DNA of 64,000 nt from Mycobacterium sp. E2733 (GTDB taxonomy: Bacteria > Actinomycetota > Actinomycetes > Mycobacteriales > Mycobacteriaceae). The notes beneath the pieces are model-generated. The model worked only from the letters and a program-made list of their open reading frames with translations. It ran no database searches and had not been told where the DNA came from. The position numbers and the translations under genes were made by a program. Of the stretch, positions 39,891 through 47,938 are shown piece by piece (the stretch's first letter is position 1; every line of letters starts with the position of its first letter). The DNA is taken from assembly GCF_001667585.1 (NCBI RefSeq), contig NZ_LZJZ01000093.1, forward strand, positions 62,001 through 126,000, written 5' to 3'.

Positions 39891-40000
39891 GTGGCAGAGC
39901 CACGCACTTCCATCAGTGGCAGAGCCACGCACTTCCATCAGTGGCAGAGCCACGCACTTCCATCAGTGGCAGAGCCACCAGCCTCCCATTGGTGGCAGAA
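39891..40000. repeat. 25-bp tandem repeats between the SRAP gene and aroA
   Basis: Three identical 25-base units start at 39891, 39916 and 39941 (GTGGCAGAGCCACGCACTTC then CATCA), a partly changed unit starts at 39966, and a remnant GTGGCAGAA starts at 39992. Each unit begins with the small inverted repeat GTGGC-AGA-GCCAC. The array fills the space between the two divergent starts (39880 and 40026), so it sits in both promoter regions. Confidence 0.85.
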
Positions 40001-40025
40001 GAGCCTGACACGCGATGATGGACCG

Positions 40026-41318
40026 GTGAGTATGTGGACGGCCCCCAGCGCGCCGAAACCGGTGTGCGCGAGCGTGACCGTTCCGGGCTCGAAGTCGCAG
40101 ACCAATCGGGCGCTGGTGCTGGCGGCGCTGGCGGCCGCGCAGGGCCCGCCAATCGGGGGCACCTCGACCATCAGCGGGGCGCTGCGCAGCCGGGACACCG
40201 ACCTGATGATCGGCGCGCTGCGCACCCTGGGCCTGCGCGTCGAGGGCACCGGGTCCGACCTGACGATCGGCGGCGGGATCGCTCCCGGAGCCGACGCGCG
40301 CGTGGATTGCGGCCTGGCGGGTACCGTCCTGCGGTTCGTCCCGCCGCTCGCGGCGCTGGGCGGAGCGGTGGTCGAATTCGACGGCGACGAGCAGGCCCGG
40401 CTGCGGCCCATCGCGCCGCTGCTCGACGCGCTGCGTGGCCTGGGTGTACAAATCGCGGGCGCGGGTCTGCCCTTCCGGGTCCACGGCAGCGGATCGGTCG
40501 CCGGGGGCACCGTGGCCATCGACGCCTCGGCGTCGTCGCAGTTCGTGTCGGGGCTGCTGTTGTGCGCGGCGTCGTTCACCGAGGGCCTGACCGTGCAGCA
40601 CACCGGCGCGACGCTGCCGTCGGCGCCGCACATCGCGATGACCGTGGTGATGCTGAGGCAAGCCGGGGTCGACGTCGACGACTCGGTCCCCAACCGCTGG
40701 GAGGTGCGCCCCGGCCCCGTCGCGGCGCGGCACTGGGAGGTGGAACCCGACCTGACCAACGCCGTTCCGTTCCTGGCGGCGGCCGTGGTCAGTGGCGGAA
40801 CGGTGCGCATCACCGGCTGGCCCGCGGCAAGCGTGCAACCCACCGACAACATCCTGAGCGTGCTGGGCAAGCTGAACGCCGTTGTCACCCAGGGTGATTC
40901 GTTCCTCGAAGTGCAGGGGTCCGCCGACTACGACGGCTTTGACGTCGACCTGCGCGCGGTCGGCGAGCTGACCCCCGCGGTGGCGGCGCTCGCGGCGCTG
41001 GCGAAGCCCGGATCGGTGTCCCGACTCTCCGGCATCGGGCACCTGCGGGGGCACGAGACCGACCGGCTCGCCGCGCTGAGCACCGAGATCAATCGCCTGG
41101 GCGGCGACTGCACCGAAACGCCCGACGGCCTGGTGATCACCGCGACACCGCTGCATGCCGGCGTCTGGCGCGCCTACGCCGACCACCGGATGGCGATGGC
41201 CGGCGCGATCGTCGGGCTGCGGGTGGCCGGGGTCCAGGTGGACGACATCGGGTCCACTTCCAAGACGCTGCCGGAGTTTCCGCGGCTGTGGGCGCAAATG
41301 CTGGGGTCCGATATTTGA
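40026..41318 (+). CDS. aroA: 3-phosphoshikimate 1-carboxyvinyltransferase (EPSP synthase)
   Basis: A 430-residue enzyme of the shikimate pathway that joins shikimate-3-phosphate and phosphoenolpyruvate. Hallmarks: TVPGSKSQTNRALVLAALA near the N-terminus, DCGLAGTVLRF, ASSQFVSGLLL, and GHLRGHETDRLAALSTEI with YADHRMAMA at the C-terminus. The GTG at 40026 aligns with the M. tuberculosis start; the ATG at 40032 is an alternative. The stop overlaps the TTG of rsgA as TTGA, so rsgA is coupled to it. Confidence 0.95.
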   Translation: MSMWTAPSAPKPVCASVTVPGSKSQTNRALVLAALAAAQGPPIGGTSTISGALRSRDTDLMIGALRTLGLRVEGTGSDLTIGGGIAPGADARVDCGLAGTVLRFVPPLAALGGAVVEFDGDEQARLRPIAPLLDALRGLGVQIAGAGLPFRVHGSGSVAGGTVAIDASASSQFVSGLLLCAASFTEGLTVQHTGATLPSAPHIAMTVVMLRQAGVDVDDSVPNRWEVRPGPVAARHWEVEPDLTNAVPFLAAAVVSGGTVRITGWPAASVQPTDNILSVLGKLNAVVTQGDSFLEVQGSADYDGFDVDLRAVGELTPAVAALAALAKPGSVSRLSGIGHLRGHETDRLAALSTEINRLGGDCTETPDGLVITATPLHAGVWRAYADHRMAMAGAIVGLRVAGVQVDDIGSTSKTLPEFPRLWAQMLGSDI

Positions 41319-42307
41319 AGCCCGGCGATTACGACGAGTCCGACGTCAAGGTCCGCTCCGGAAGGGGCTCGCGACCGCGCACCAAGACTCGTCCCGAACA
41401 CGCCGACGCCGAGGCCGCGATGGTGGTCAGCGTCGACCGCGGCCGCTGGGGATGCGTGCTCGGCGGGGATCCCGATCGCCGGGTCACGGCGATGCGGGCC
41501 CGCGAACTGGGCCGCACCCCGATCGTGGTCGGGGACGACGTCGACGTGGTGGGCGACCTGTCCGGGCGGCTGGACACCCTGGCGCGCATCGTGCGGCGCG
41601 GCGAACGGCGAACGGTGTTGCGGCGCACCGCCGATGACACCGATCCCACCGAACGCGTGGTGGTCGCCAACGCCGACCAGTTGCTGATCGTGGTGGCCAT
41701 GGCCGACCCGCCGCCGCGCACCGGCCTGGTCGACCGGGCGCTCATCGCCGCCTTTGCCGGCGGGCTGCGGCCGATTCTGTGCCTGACCAAGACGGACCTC
41801 GCCCCGCCGGAGCCGTTTGCCTCACACTTCGTCGACCTGGACCTGAAGGTGGTGGCCGCGGGCCGCGACGACCCGCTGCTCGCGGTGGCCGACCTGCTGG
41901 CCGGCAAGATCACCGTGCTGCTCGGGCATTCCGGCGTCGGCAAATCCACGTTGGTGAATCGCCTTGTGCCCGACGCGGAACGGGCCGTCGGCGAGGTCAC
42001 CGACATCGGCCGCGGCCGGCACACCTCCACCCAGTCGGTCGCTTTTCCTTTTAGAGACCCGCTGGGACATTCCGGCTGGGTGATCGACACCCCGGGCATC
42101 CGGTCGTTCGGGCTGGCGCACATCGAGCCCGACGACGTGCTGATGGCCTTCTCGGATCTGGCCCAGGCAATCGAGGACTGTCCGCGTGGCTGCGGACACA
42201 TGGGGCCGCCCGCCGACCCCGAATGCGCGCTCGACACCCTGGCCGGCCCCGCCGCCCGCCGCGTCGCCGCGGCCCGCCGGCTGCTCGCCGCGCTCAACCA
42301 GACTTAG
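41315..42307 (+). CDS. rsgA: RsgA ribosome small-subunit-dependent GTPase
   Basis: A 330-residue circularly permuted GTPase for 30S maturation. An OB-fold N-terminus precedes the G motifs in the permuted order: G4 CLTKTD (158-161), G1 GHSGVGKS (204-211), G2 around RHTST, G3 DTPG. A C-terminal zinc knuckle CPRGCGHMGPPADPEC follows. The TTG at 41315 overlaps the aroA stop and gives exactly the M. tuberculosis length. Its end overlaps that of the convergent HxlR gene by 14 bases. Confidence 0.95.
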   Translation: MKPGDYDESDVKVRSGRGSRPRTKTRPEHADAEAAMVVSVDRGRWGCVLGGDPDRRVTAMRARELGRTPIVVGDDVDVVGDLSGRLDTLARIVRRGERRTVLRRTADDTDPTERVVVANADQLLIVVAMADPPPRTGLVDRALIAAFAGGLRPILCLTKTDLAPPEPFASHFVDLDLKVVAAGRDDPLLAVADLLAGKITVLLGHSGVGKSTLVNRLVPDAERAVGEVTDIGRGRHTSTQSVAFPFRDPLGHSGWVIDTPGIRSFGLAHIEPDDVLMAFSDLAQAIEDCPRGCGHMGPPADPECALDTLAGPAARRVAAARRLLAALNQT

Positions 42308-42767
42308 CCAGCCGCATGCCGAGTTCTTCGGGCGCCACCTTATGCCCTTCCGAACAACGGATTTCGACGCTCGCCTCGGCGCCACAGCCGAGATGGGTGA
42401 GCCGGAGGCGATTGCGCCCCGGTAGATGACGGCGGCCCCACTCGAACATCGCCCACACCACGGGCATGAAGTCGATGCCGGCCTCGGTGAGCACGTACTC
42501 TTCCCGACGCCGCTGCCCGGGCTCGTGGTAGGGCCGCCGCTTCAGCAGCCCCAGCTCGACCAGTTCGGACAGCCGCGCCGAGGCGGCGGCCTTGGTGATG
42601 CCCACCCGGCGGGCGAAGTCATCGAAGCGCGTGGTGCCGTAGTAGGCCTCGCGCATAATGAGCATCGCGGACTTGGTGCCCACCACCGCCATGGTCTTCT
42701 CGATCGCGCACTCGCCGACGGCCGACCAGGCATCGCGGTCGGCCAGCGGTCCCTGCAGCAGTGTCAT
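42294..42767 (-). CDS. HxlR-family transcriptional regulator
   Basis: A 157-residue winged-helix regulator: ECAIEKTMAVVGTKSAMLIM, GTTRFDDFARRVGITKAAAS, LSELVELGLLKRRPYHEPG, EYVLTEAGIDFMPVVWAM. A cysteine early in the domain (VGECAIEK) is the position used for redox or electrophile sensing in several HxlR proteins. Starts at ATG 42767 and is divergent from the thiolase gene, with 96 bases between that contain palindromic candidates for its operator. This gene is not between rsgA and desA3 in M. tuberculosis, so the accessory block starts here. Confidence 0.9.
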   Translation of the reverse strand: MTLLQGPLADRDAWSAVGECAIEKTMAVVGTKSAMLIMREAYYGTTRFDDFARRVGITKAAASARLSELVELGLLKRRPYHEPGQRRREEYVLTEAGIDFMPVVWAMFEWGRRHLPGRNRLRLTHLGCGAEASVEIRCSEGHKVAPEELGMRLAKSG

Positions 42768-42794
42768 AAATCACTCTCCCAGCTGGGTTGCCTT

Positions 42795-42835
42795 TAGTAT
42801 ACCCAGATCGTTACCTGGATATAGCGATCTATACC
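42795..42835. promoter_or_regulatory. Candidate HxlR operator in the divergent regulator-thiolase region
   Basis: GGATATAGCGATCTATACC (42817-42835) is an imperfect inverted repeat centred on GCGAT. A related TAGTATACCC lies at 42795-42804, and TTACCTGG is between them. These A/T-rich TATA-type half-sites stand out from the GC-rich surroundings and lie between the two divergent start codons, where an autoregulating HxlR protein would bind. They could also include -10 elements. Confidence 0.5.
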
Positions 42836-42863
42836 TAGACCGCGCGGGACTCGAGGAGGAGCC

Positions 42864-44036
42864 ATGAACCGCGACGCCGTCATCGTCGGAGCCGTCCGCA
42901 CCCCCATCGGCAAGGGCAAGCCGAGCGGGGCGCTGCACGATGTGCTGCCAGCCGACCTGCTCGCGCACAGCCTGCGCGAAGTGGTGGCGCGCACCGGCGT
43001 GGACCCCGCGCAGATCGACGACGTCATCGCCGGCGCCGTCGCCCAGGTCGGCGACCAGGCGGTCAACATCGCGCGAAACGCCTTGCTGGGTGCCGGATTT
43101 CCCGAGTCGGTACCGGCCGTCACGATCGACCGGCAGTGCGGCAGCAGCCAGCAGGCCATCAGCTTCGCCGCGCAGGGCGTGCTTTCCGGTGCCTACGACA
43201 TCGTCGTCGCGGCAGGCGTGGAGTCGATGGGCCGCGTGCCGATGGGCAGCTCGGTGCTGCCGGGCAGCAATCCCTTCGGCGACGACATGACGCGGCGCTA
43301 CCCCGAAGGCCTGGTGCCGCAGGGCATCAGCGCCGAGCTGATCGCCGCGCGGTGGGGCTTCTCGCGCACCCAGCTGGACGAGTTCTCCGCCGGCAGCCAC
43401 GACAAGGCCGCCCGCGCCACCAAGGACGGGCTGTTCGACAACGAGCTGATCCCGATCGCGGGCCTTGCCGCCGACGAGTTCATCCGGCCCGGCACGACGG
43501 TCGAAACGCTGGCCGGCCTGCGGCCCGCGTTCTACAGCGAGGCGATGGATGCCCGCTTCCCGCAGATCAATTGGGAAATCACCGCCGGCAACTCCTCACC
43601 GCTCTCCGACGGCAGCGCTGCGGTCATGATCACCACCAGCGAAACCGCCGAGAAGCTCGGCCTGCGCCCGCTCGCCCGCATCCACACCACGACGGTGGTG
43701 GGCTCCGACCCGCTCTACATGCTGACCGGGGTCATCCCGGCCACCGAGAAGGTGCTGCGGCGCGCCGGGCTGACGCTGGCCGACATCGACCTGTTCGAGG
43801 TGAACGAGGCGTTCGCCCCAGTCGTGCTGGCCTGGGCGCACGACACCGGCGCCGACCTGGCCAAGACCAACGTCAACGGCGGCGCCGTCGCGATCGGCCA
43901 CCCGCTGGGCGCCAGCGGCGCGCGCATCATGACGACACTGGTCAACGCTTTGGAACAGCGCGGCGGCCGGTACGGGCTGCAGACGATGTGCGAGGGCGGC
44001 GGCATGGCCAACGCGACCGTCATCGAGCGGCTGTGA
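42864..44036 (+). CDS. Thiolase (acetyl-CoA C-acyltransferase)
   Basis: A 390-residue degradative-type thiolase. The nucleophilic cysteine is C92 (TIDRQCGSSQQA); the other active-site residues are in NEAFAPV, GGAVAIGHPLGASG (H346) and MCEGGGMANA (C376). It cleaves 3-ketoacyl-CoA or condenses acyl-CoAs. AGGAGG lies upstream of the ATG. It appears to be the first gene of an operon with the NmrA-like and DUF302 genes, controlled by the divergent HxlR regulator. Confidence 0.93.
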   Translation: MNRDAVIVGAVRTPIGKGKPSGALHDVLPADLLAHSLREVVARTGVDPAQIDDVIAGAVAQVGDQAVNIARNALLGAGFPESVPAVTIDRQCGSSQQAISFAAQGVLSGAYDIVVAAGVESMGRVPMGSSVLPGSNPFGDDMTRRYPEGLVPQGISAELIAARWGFSRTQLDEFSAGSHDKAARATKDGLFDNELIPIAGLAADEFIRPGTTVETLAGLRPAFYSEAMDARFPQINWEITAGNSSPLSDGSAAVMITTSETAEKLGLRPLARIHTTTVVGSDPLYMLTGVIPATEKVLRRAGLTLADIDLFEVNEAFAPVVLAWAHDTGADLAKTNVNGGAVAIGHPLGASGARIMTTLVNALEQRGGRYGLQTMCEGGGMANATVIERL

Positions 44037-44043
44037 CACGACG

Positions 44044-45132
44044 ATGTCGTCGCACACCATCTCGAAAGTTTTCGTCATCGGCGGCACGGGCGCCCAGGGC
44101 ATGCCCATCATCCGCGCCCTGGTCGCCGACAACAAATACGCCGTCCGGTTCCTCAGCCGAGATCCCGGCTCCCGGCGAGCGAAGGACCTCCTCGCCCTCG
44201 ACAACGTGTCCGTCCTGGAAGGCTCGTTCGCCGACGAAGCGGTCCTGCGGGAAGGATTTCGCGGTTGTGACGCGGCATTCGTCAACATCGACGGGTTCAA
44301 CACCGGCGAGAAGACCGAGATGTATTGGGCCATCCGCAGTTACGAGATAGCTATCGAAGAAGGAATCAAATTCTTCGTCTATGGAAACCTCGACTACGGG
44401 CTCAAGAAGTCGGGATACGACTCTCGATTCCGCACCGGCCACTATGACGGCAAGGGCCGGGTGGGTGAGTGGATCCTGTTGCAGAATAAGGTGAATGGCG
44501 ATCGGATGGGAGCGGCGGTCTTCACGTCGGGCCCATACATCGAGATGGTGATCTCACCCGGTACACCCATGACGCCTACCGTCGAGGACGGCGTCGTGAC
44601 GTGGCGGGTTCCCCTCGGTGCGGGTGCTGTGCCCCATGTGGCTCTTGAAGATTGCGGATTCTATGTGCGTTGGCTCTTCGACCATCGCGAGCGCGCGAAT
44701 GGCATGGATCTCGAAGTCGCTATCGACCACATCGCCTACGCGGATCTTGCTGCGGCGTTTGAGAAGGTCACCGGACATCCGGCGCAGTACATCGACACCG
44801 ATCTAGACGCCTACTTCAGGACCGGTCCCCTCAGTGGAGCCGCGGATGCGCCTGCTGGGTACAACGCCGACCCAAACGACAAGAGCACCATGAACATCCG
44901 CGACAACTTCACGGGATTCTGGAATCTGTGGAAATACGGAGTCATTGACCGCGACTACGATCTGCTCGACGAGATTCACCCGAACCGGATCAGAACCGCC
45001 GAGGAGTGGCTCCGCAGAGAAGACGAGTTGGGCAGAGCGCTAGGGAGGGGCGGCCTGTGGGAGCGGGTCCAACAGGAGAACCGGACTCCGATCCTCAAGA
45101 TTGGTGAGGATCAAAGGACAGGGAAATTGTAG
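44044..45132 (+). CDS. NmrA-like NAD(P)-binding oxidoreductase/regulator
   Basis: A 362-residue atypical SDR of the NmrA type. The dinucleotide motif is VIGGTGAQGMPIIRAL (11-26) with VRFLSRDP as the second-strand basic patch. The YxxxK catalytic pair of classical SDRs is not clear, so it may bind NADP as a sensor or carry out an unusual reduction. The sequence from about 44300 to 45130 is visibly richer in A and T (many GAA, AAA, TTC, ATC codons) than all neighbours, a sign of transfer. It follows the thiolase by seven bases. Confidence 0.82.
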   Translation: MSSHTISKVFVIGGTGAQGMPIIRALVADNKYAVRFLSRDPGSRRAKDLLALDNVSVLEGSFADEAVLREGFRGCDAAFVNIDGFNTGEKTEMYWAIRSYEIAIEEGIKFFVYGNLDYGLKKSGYDSRFRTGHYDGKGRVGEWILLQNKVNGDRMGAAVFTSGPYIEMVISPGTPMTPTVEDGVVTWRVPLGAGAVPHVALEDCGFYVRWLFDHRERANGMDLEVAIDHIAYADLAAAFEKVTGHPAQYIDTDLDAYFRTGPLSGAADAPAGYNADPNDKSTMNIRDNFTGFWNLWKYGVIDRDYDLLDEIHPNRIRTAEEWLRREDELGRALGRGGLWERVQQENRTPILKIGEDQRTGKL

Positions 45133-45160
45133 GCCCGGCGTCTGAAAGGTGGACTGAGAC

Positions 45161-45688
45161 ATGGAATCCTCGCCTTCAACCGGTCTTTCCGGGGGCGGCT
45201 CGATGACCGAGATCCGGTTCACGGGCGTGCGGGTGCGCTACGACAGCGTCAAGAGCTACGACGATCTGCTCGCCGCGCTACTGGCCGACATCGGCGAGCG
45301 CCCCGTCCCGATCAACGACATCGCGGCGGCAACCGACGGCTGGGATTCTTACCGGCAGCGCGTCGAACCCCACGTTGGGCCAAGCGGGTTCATGCTGTTC
45401 GGTGTCGTCGACCACGGCGGGTGGATTCCCAAGGCCGGCATCGACCGCAAGGCGATCCGGGTGATTCTCGGCAACCCATTGATCGCGATCACCATGCTGC
45501 GCCACGACGTGACGGCGGGCCTGTTCGCCCCGGTCGAACTCTTGGTCACCGACGAGCCGGCCGGCAGCAGCCTGACGTACGTCAAGCCTTCGTCGCTGAT
45601 GGTCATCGCCCCCCATCCCAAATTGCTCAGCGCGGCAGAACAACTCGACGCCAAGCTGGCCGCGCTGGCCGAAAAGGTGGTTGGCTAG
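45161..45688 (+). CDS. DUF302-domain protein
   Basis: A 175-residue protein with a DUF302 core: the strand-helix start FTGVRVRYDSVKSYDDLLAAL and the C-terminal LGNPLIAITMLRHDVTAGLFAPVELLV with a basic-acidic mix. DUF302 is usually a small dimeric heme- or cofactor-binding-type fold; the function is unknown. ATG at 45161 (AAGGTGG upstream) or ATG at 45203 (MTEIRFTG) is the start. Likely operonic with the two genes before it. The stop overlaps that of the convergent gene by four bases. Confidence 0.8.
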   Translation: MESSPSTGLSGGGSMTEIRFTGVRVRYDSVKSYDDLLAALLADIGERPVPINDIAAATDGWDSYRQRVEPHVGPSGFMLFGVVDHGGWIPKAGIDRKAIRVILGNPLIAITMLRHDVTAGLFAPVELLVTDEPAGSSLTYVKPSSLMVIAPHPKLLSAAEQLDAKLAALAEKVVG

Positions 45689-46221
45689 AGCCAGCCGGTG
45701 CGGGCGGCGGCGACCGGCTCGGGCGGCGCCGGAGCCAGTTCCCCGTCCCGCACGCCGTCGAGCATCCGTTTCACCGCGGCCACGATCTCCGGCGCGGCCG
45801 CGGCCAGCCCGGCCTTGTCGGCTTCGGGAACCTGGTCGGGGTCGACGCCCGCCCGCGCCAGCACGGAGGCTGGGTCGGTGAGCTGATCGGCGAGCCAGGC
45901 CACCGGATCGGCGGAGAGCTCGGGAACGAAATGCCGGCGCCCGGGCTCCCAACCGTCGAACTTCGGGTGGTGATGCGCCCGGTCCAGCGTGCCGGGTGGG
46001 CTCTCGGTGGAGCCGAACAGGTCCACCCGCCACACCGGGCGGTTGAAGCCGATCGGGACGCCGGCGTAGATCGACCCCTGCGGCTCGTCGCGGTCGACGA
46101 GACGCAGTTCCAGCCTCACGCCCCGCTCCGGCGTCTCCTGACCCTCGAGCGGGCGCGGGTCCACGAAGAACATGTCCCCGACGACCACGCCGAGGGTTTC
46201 GAATCCAAACGCTGCAAGCAC
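45685..46221 (-). CDS. Conserved hypothetical protein
   Basis: A 178-residue acidic protein with no family I recognise. It starts VLAAFGFETLGVVVGDMFFV, has PIGFNRPVWRVDLFG and a histidine-rich turn RAHHHPKFDG, and ends in alanine- and proline-rich sequence. There are no cysteines and no signal peptide or membrane segment. It is encoded on the opposite strand to the thiolase operon and lies downstream of the monooxygenase gene, separated by a 151-base stretch that may hold a gene remnant. GTG start at 46221. Confidence 0.7.
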   Translation of the reverse strand: MLAAFGFETLGVVVGDMFFVDPRPLEGQETPERGVRLELRLVDRDEPQGSIYAGVPIGFNRPVWRVDLFGSTESPPGTLDRAHHHPKFDGWEPGRRHFVPELSADPVAWLADQLTDPASVLARAGVDPDQVPEADKAGLAAAAPEIVAAVKRMLDGVRDGELAPAPPEPVAAARTGWL

Positions 46222-46376
46222 GCTATGAAGCGTAGTCCCGGTCGGTACGTAGTGCGCCCGGCGCGCTCGCCGGCACGGCGGGCTTGATCGGAGGAGCGGC
46301 GGGGATGCGGACGTAGGGGGAACCGAGCGGCGGACGCGGACCCCATGGCGAGCACGTCATAGTCGAACCGGGTCAC
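46222..46376 (-). pseudogene. Possible truncated flavoprotein remnant
   Basis: A GTG at 46376 overlaps the stop of the monooxygenase gene as GTGA and starts VTRFDYDVLAMGSASAARFP, which resembles the first strand and glycine turn of FAD oxidoreductases (FDYDVLVIGSGFGG), with the glycine-rich turn destroyed. The frame then reads as arginine-rich noise. It could be a decayed gene or a chance reading frame in a spacer. Confidence 0.3.
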
Positions 46377-47863
46377 GCGCCGACCTTCTTGGCCGCGCGG
46401 TCCGGCAGCACCACCTGATAGTCCGCAAGGACGACTTCCCGTGTGCGGCGCTGGTATTCGTGCACCAGACCCGGCCAGTTGGTGGTGACCCGCCCGGACG
46501 CGGTGCGGTACCAGGAGTCGCAGGCGGTCCAGACGCCGGCGTCCAGGCGGGACTGGATCTCCGCGTCGTAGGCCTGCTCCGCGGCGCGCCGGACCTCGTA
46601 CGCGCGGGCCACGCCCCCGCGGGCGAGCTCTTCGGTGAGCTGGCGGATGTAGCGCGCCTGCTGCTCCATCATCAGGATGATCGAGCTGCTGCCGAGATTG
46701 GTGTTCGGGCCGTAGATCAAGAACATGTTCGGGAAGCCGGGCACGGCCATGCCGAGATGGGCGCGGGCCCCGCCGGCCCACTCGGACTGCAGGTCCCGAC
46801 CGTCGCGGCCCGTGATCATCATCGGCGCGAGGAACTCGGTGGCCTTGAACCCGGTGCCGTAGATGATCACGTCGACTTCATGCAGCCGACCGTCGGCCGT
46901 GCGCACACCCGCGGGCGTCACCTCGGTGATCGGGCCGGTCTCCACGTCGACGTTGTCGCACGCCAGCGCCGGATACCAGTCGCTGCTGAACAGCACGCGC
47001 TTGCAGCCGATCGGGTAGTCGGGCGTGAGCTTGGCGCGCAGCACCGGATCTTTGATGTGACGCTTGAGGTTTGCCGACGCGGCGAGACCCACCAGCCGGG
47101 CGAGCGGGGCGGCCTTGATCAGCGCTAGGCCGAAGGACTCCGAGATCTCCCAGATCAGCCCGCGCATGGCGGCGGCGAAGCCGGGCACGTTGCGGAAGGC
47201 GGCGTGATGCGCGTCGGTGTAGGCGCGATCCGGCTTCGGGATGACGTACGGGGCGGACCGCTGGAAGACGGTGACATGGCCCGCGGTCTCGCGGATGCGC
47301 GGCACGAACTGGATCGCCGACGCGCCGGTACCGAGCACGGCGACGCGCTTGCCGGTGAGGTCGACGTCGTGGCGCCACTGCGCCGAATGGAACGAGGGGC
47401 CTGCATAGGTGTCGAGTCCCGGGATGTTCGGCAGCGCCGGCCGCGACAGCTGCCCGACCGCGGGCACCAGCACGTCCGCCTCAAAGACGTCGCCCATCGA
47501 GGTTTCCACCCGCCACGTTGCGGTGCCGTCGTCGTAGCAGGCCGACGTTACCTCCACCCCCGTCCGCACCAGGTCGCGCAGGCCGAACCGGTCGGCGGTG
47601 TCGTGGATGTAGCCGAGGATGTCGGGCTGTTCGGCGTACCGCCGCCCCCAGTCGGTCTTGCGGGCGAAGGAGTAGGAGTACAGGTTCGACGGGACATCGC
47701 AGGCGGCTCCGGGGTAGGTGTTCTCCCGCCAGACGCCGCCGATGTCGTCGGCCTTCTCCAGGACCGTGACGTCGGCCAGGCCATCCCTGGTCAGCTCGTA
47801 GGCGGCGGCAAGGCCGCCGAAGCCGGCGCCGATCACCAAAACGCGAGGACGAGTCGAATTCAT
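46373..47863 (-). CDS. Flavin-containing Baeyer-Villiger-type monooxygenase
   Basis: A 496-residue class B flavoprotein monooxygenase. FAD motif VIGAGFGGLAAAYELT (10-25), the BVMO fingerprint (Y)xGxxxHxxxW in YAGPSFHSAQWRHD, the NADP motif VAVLGTGASAIQFVP, and IIYGTGFKATEFLAP. It uses NADPH and O2 to turn ketones into esters or to oxygenate soft nucleophiles. ATG at 47863. It is 76 bases from the stop of the AraC regulator on the same strand, which is a natural candidate controller. Confidence 0.92.
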   Translation of the reverse strand: MNSTRPRVLVIGAGFGGLAAAYELTRDGLADVTVLEKADDIGGVWRENTYPGAACDVPSNLYSYSFARKTDWGRRYAEQPDILGYIHDTADRFGLRDLVRTGVEVTSACYDDGTATWRVETSMGDVFEADVLVPAVGQLSRPALPNIPGLDTYAGPSFHSAQWRHDVDLTGKRVAVLGTGASAIQFVPRIRETAGHVTVFQRSAPYVIPKPDRAYTDAHHAAFRNVPGFAAAMRGLIWEISESFGLALIKAAPLARLVGLAASANLKRHIKDPVLRAKLTPDYPIGCKRVLFSSDWYPALACDNVDVETGPITEVTPAGVRTADGRLHEVDVIIYGTGFKATEFLAPMMITGRDGRDLQSEWAGGARAHLGMAVPGFPNMFLIYGPNTNLGSSSIILMMEQQARYIRQLTEELARGGVARAYEVRRAAEQAYDAEIQSRLDAGVWTACDSWYRTASGRVTTNWPGLVHEYQRRTREVVLADYQVVLPDRAAKKVGA

Positions 47864-47938
47864 GACCCCAACGCTAGGGGCGGGCGACCTGGCGCGAGCA
47901 GCCGATTGCGGTCGGAAAATCCATGATTCCGGCCACCG

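Noticed and set aside
39891..40000. CRISPR array
   Set aside because: The 25-base units are directly adjacent without unique spacers and no cas genes are near.
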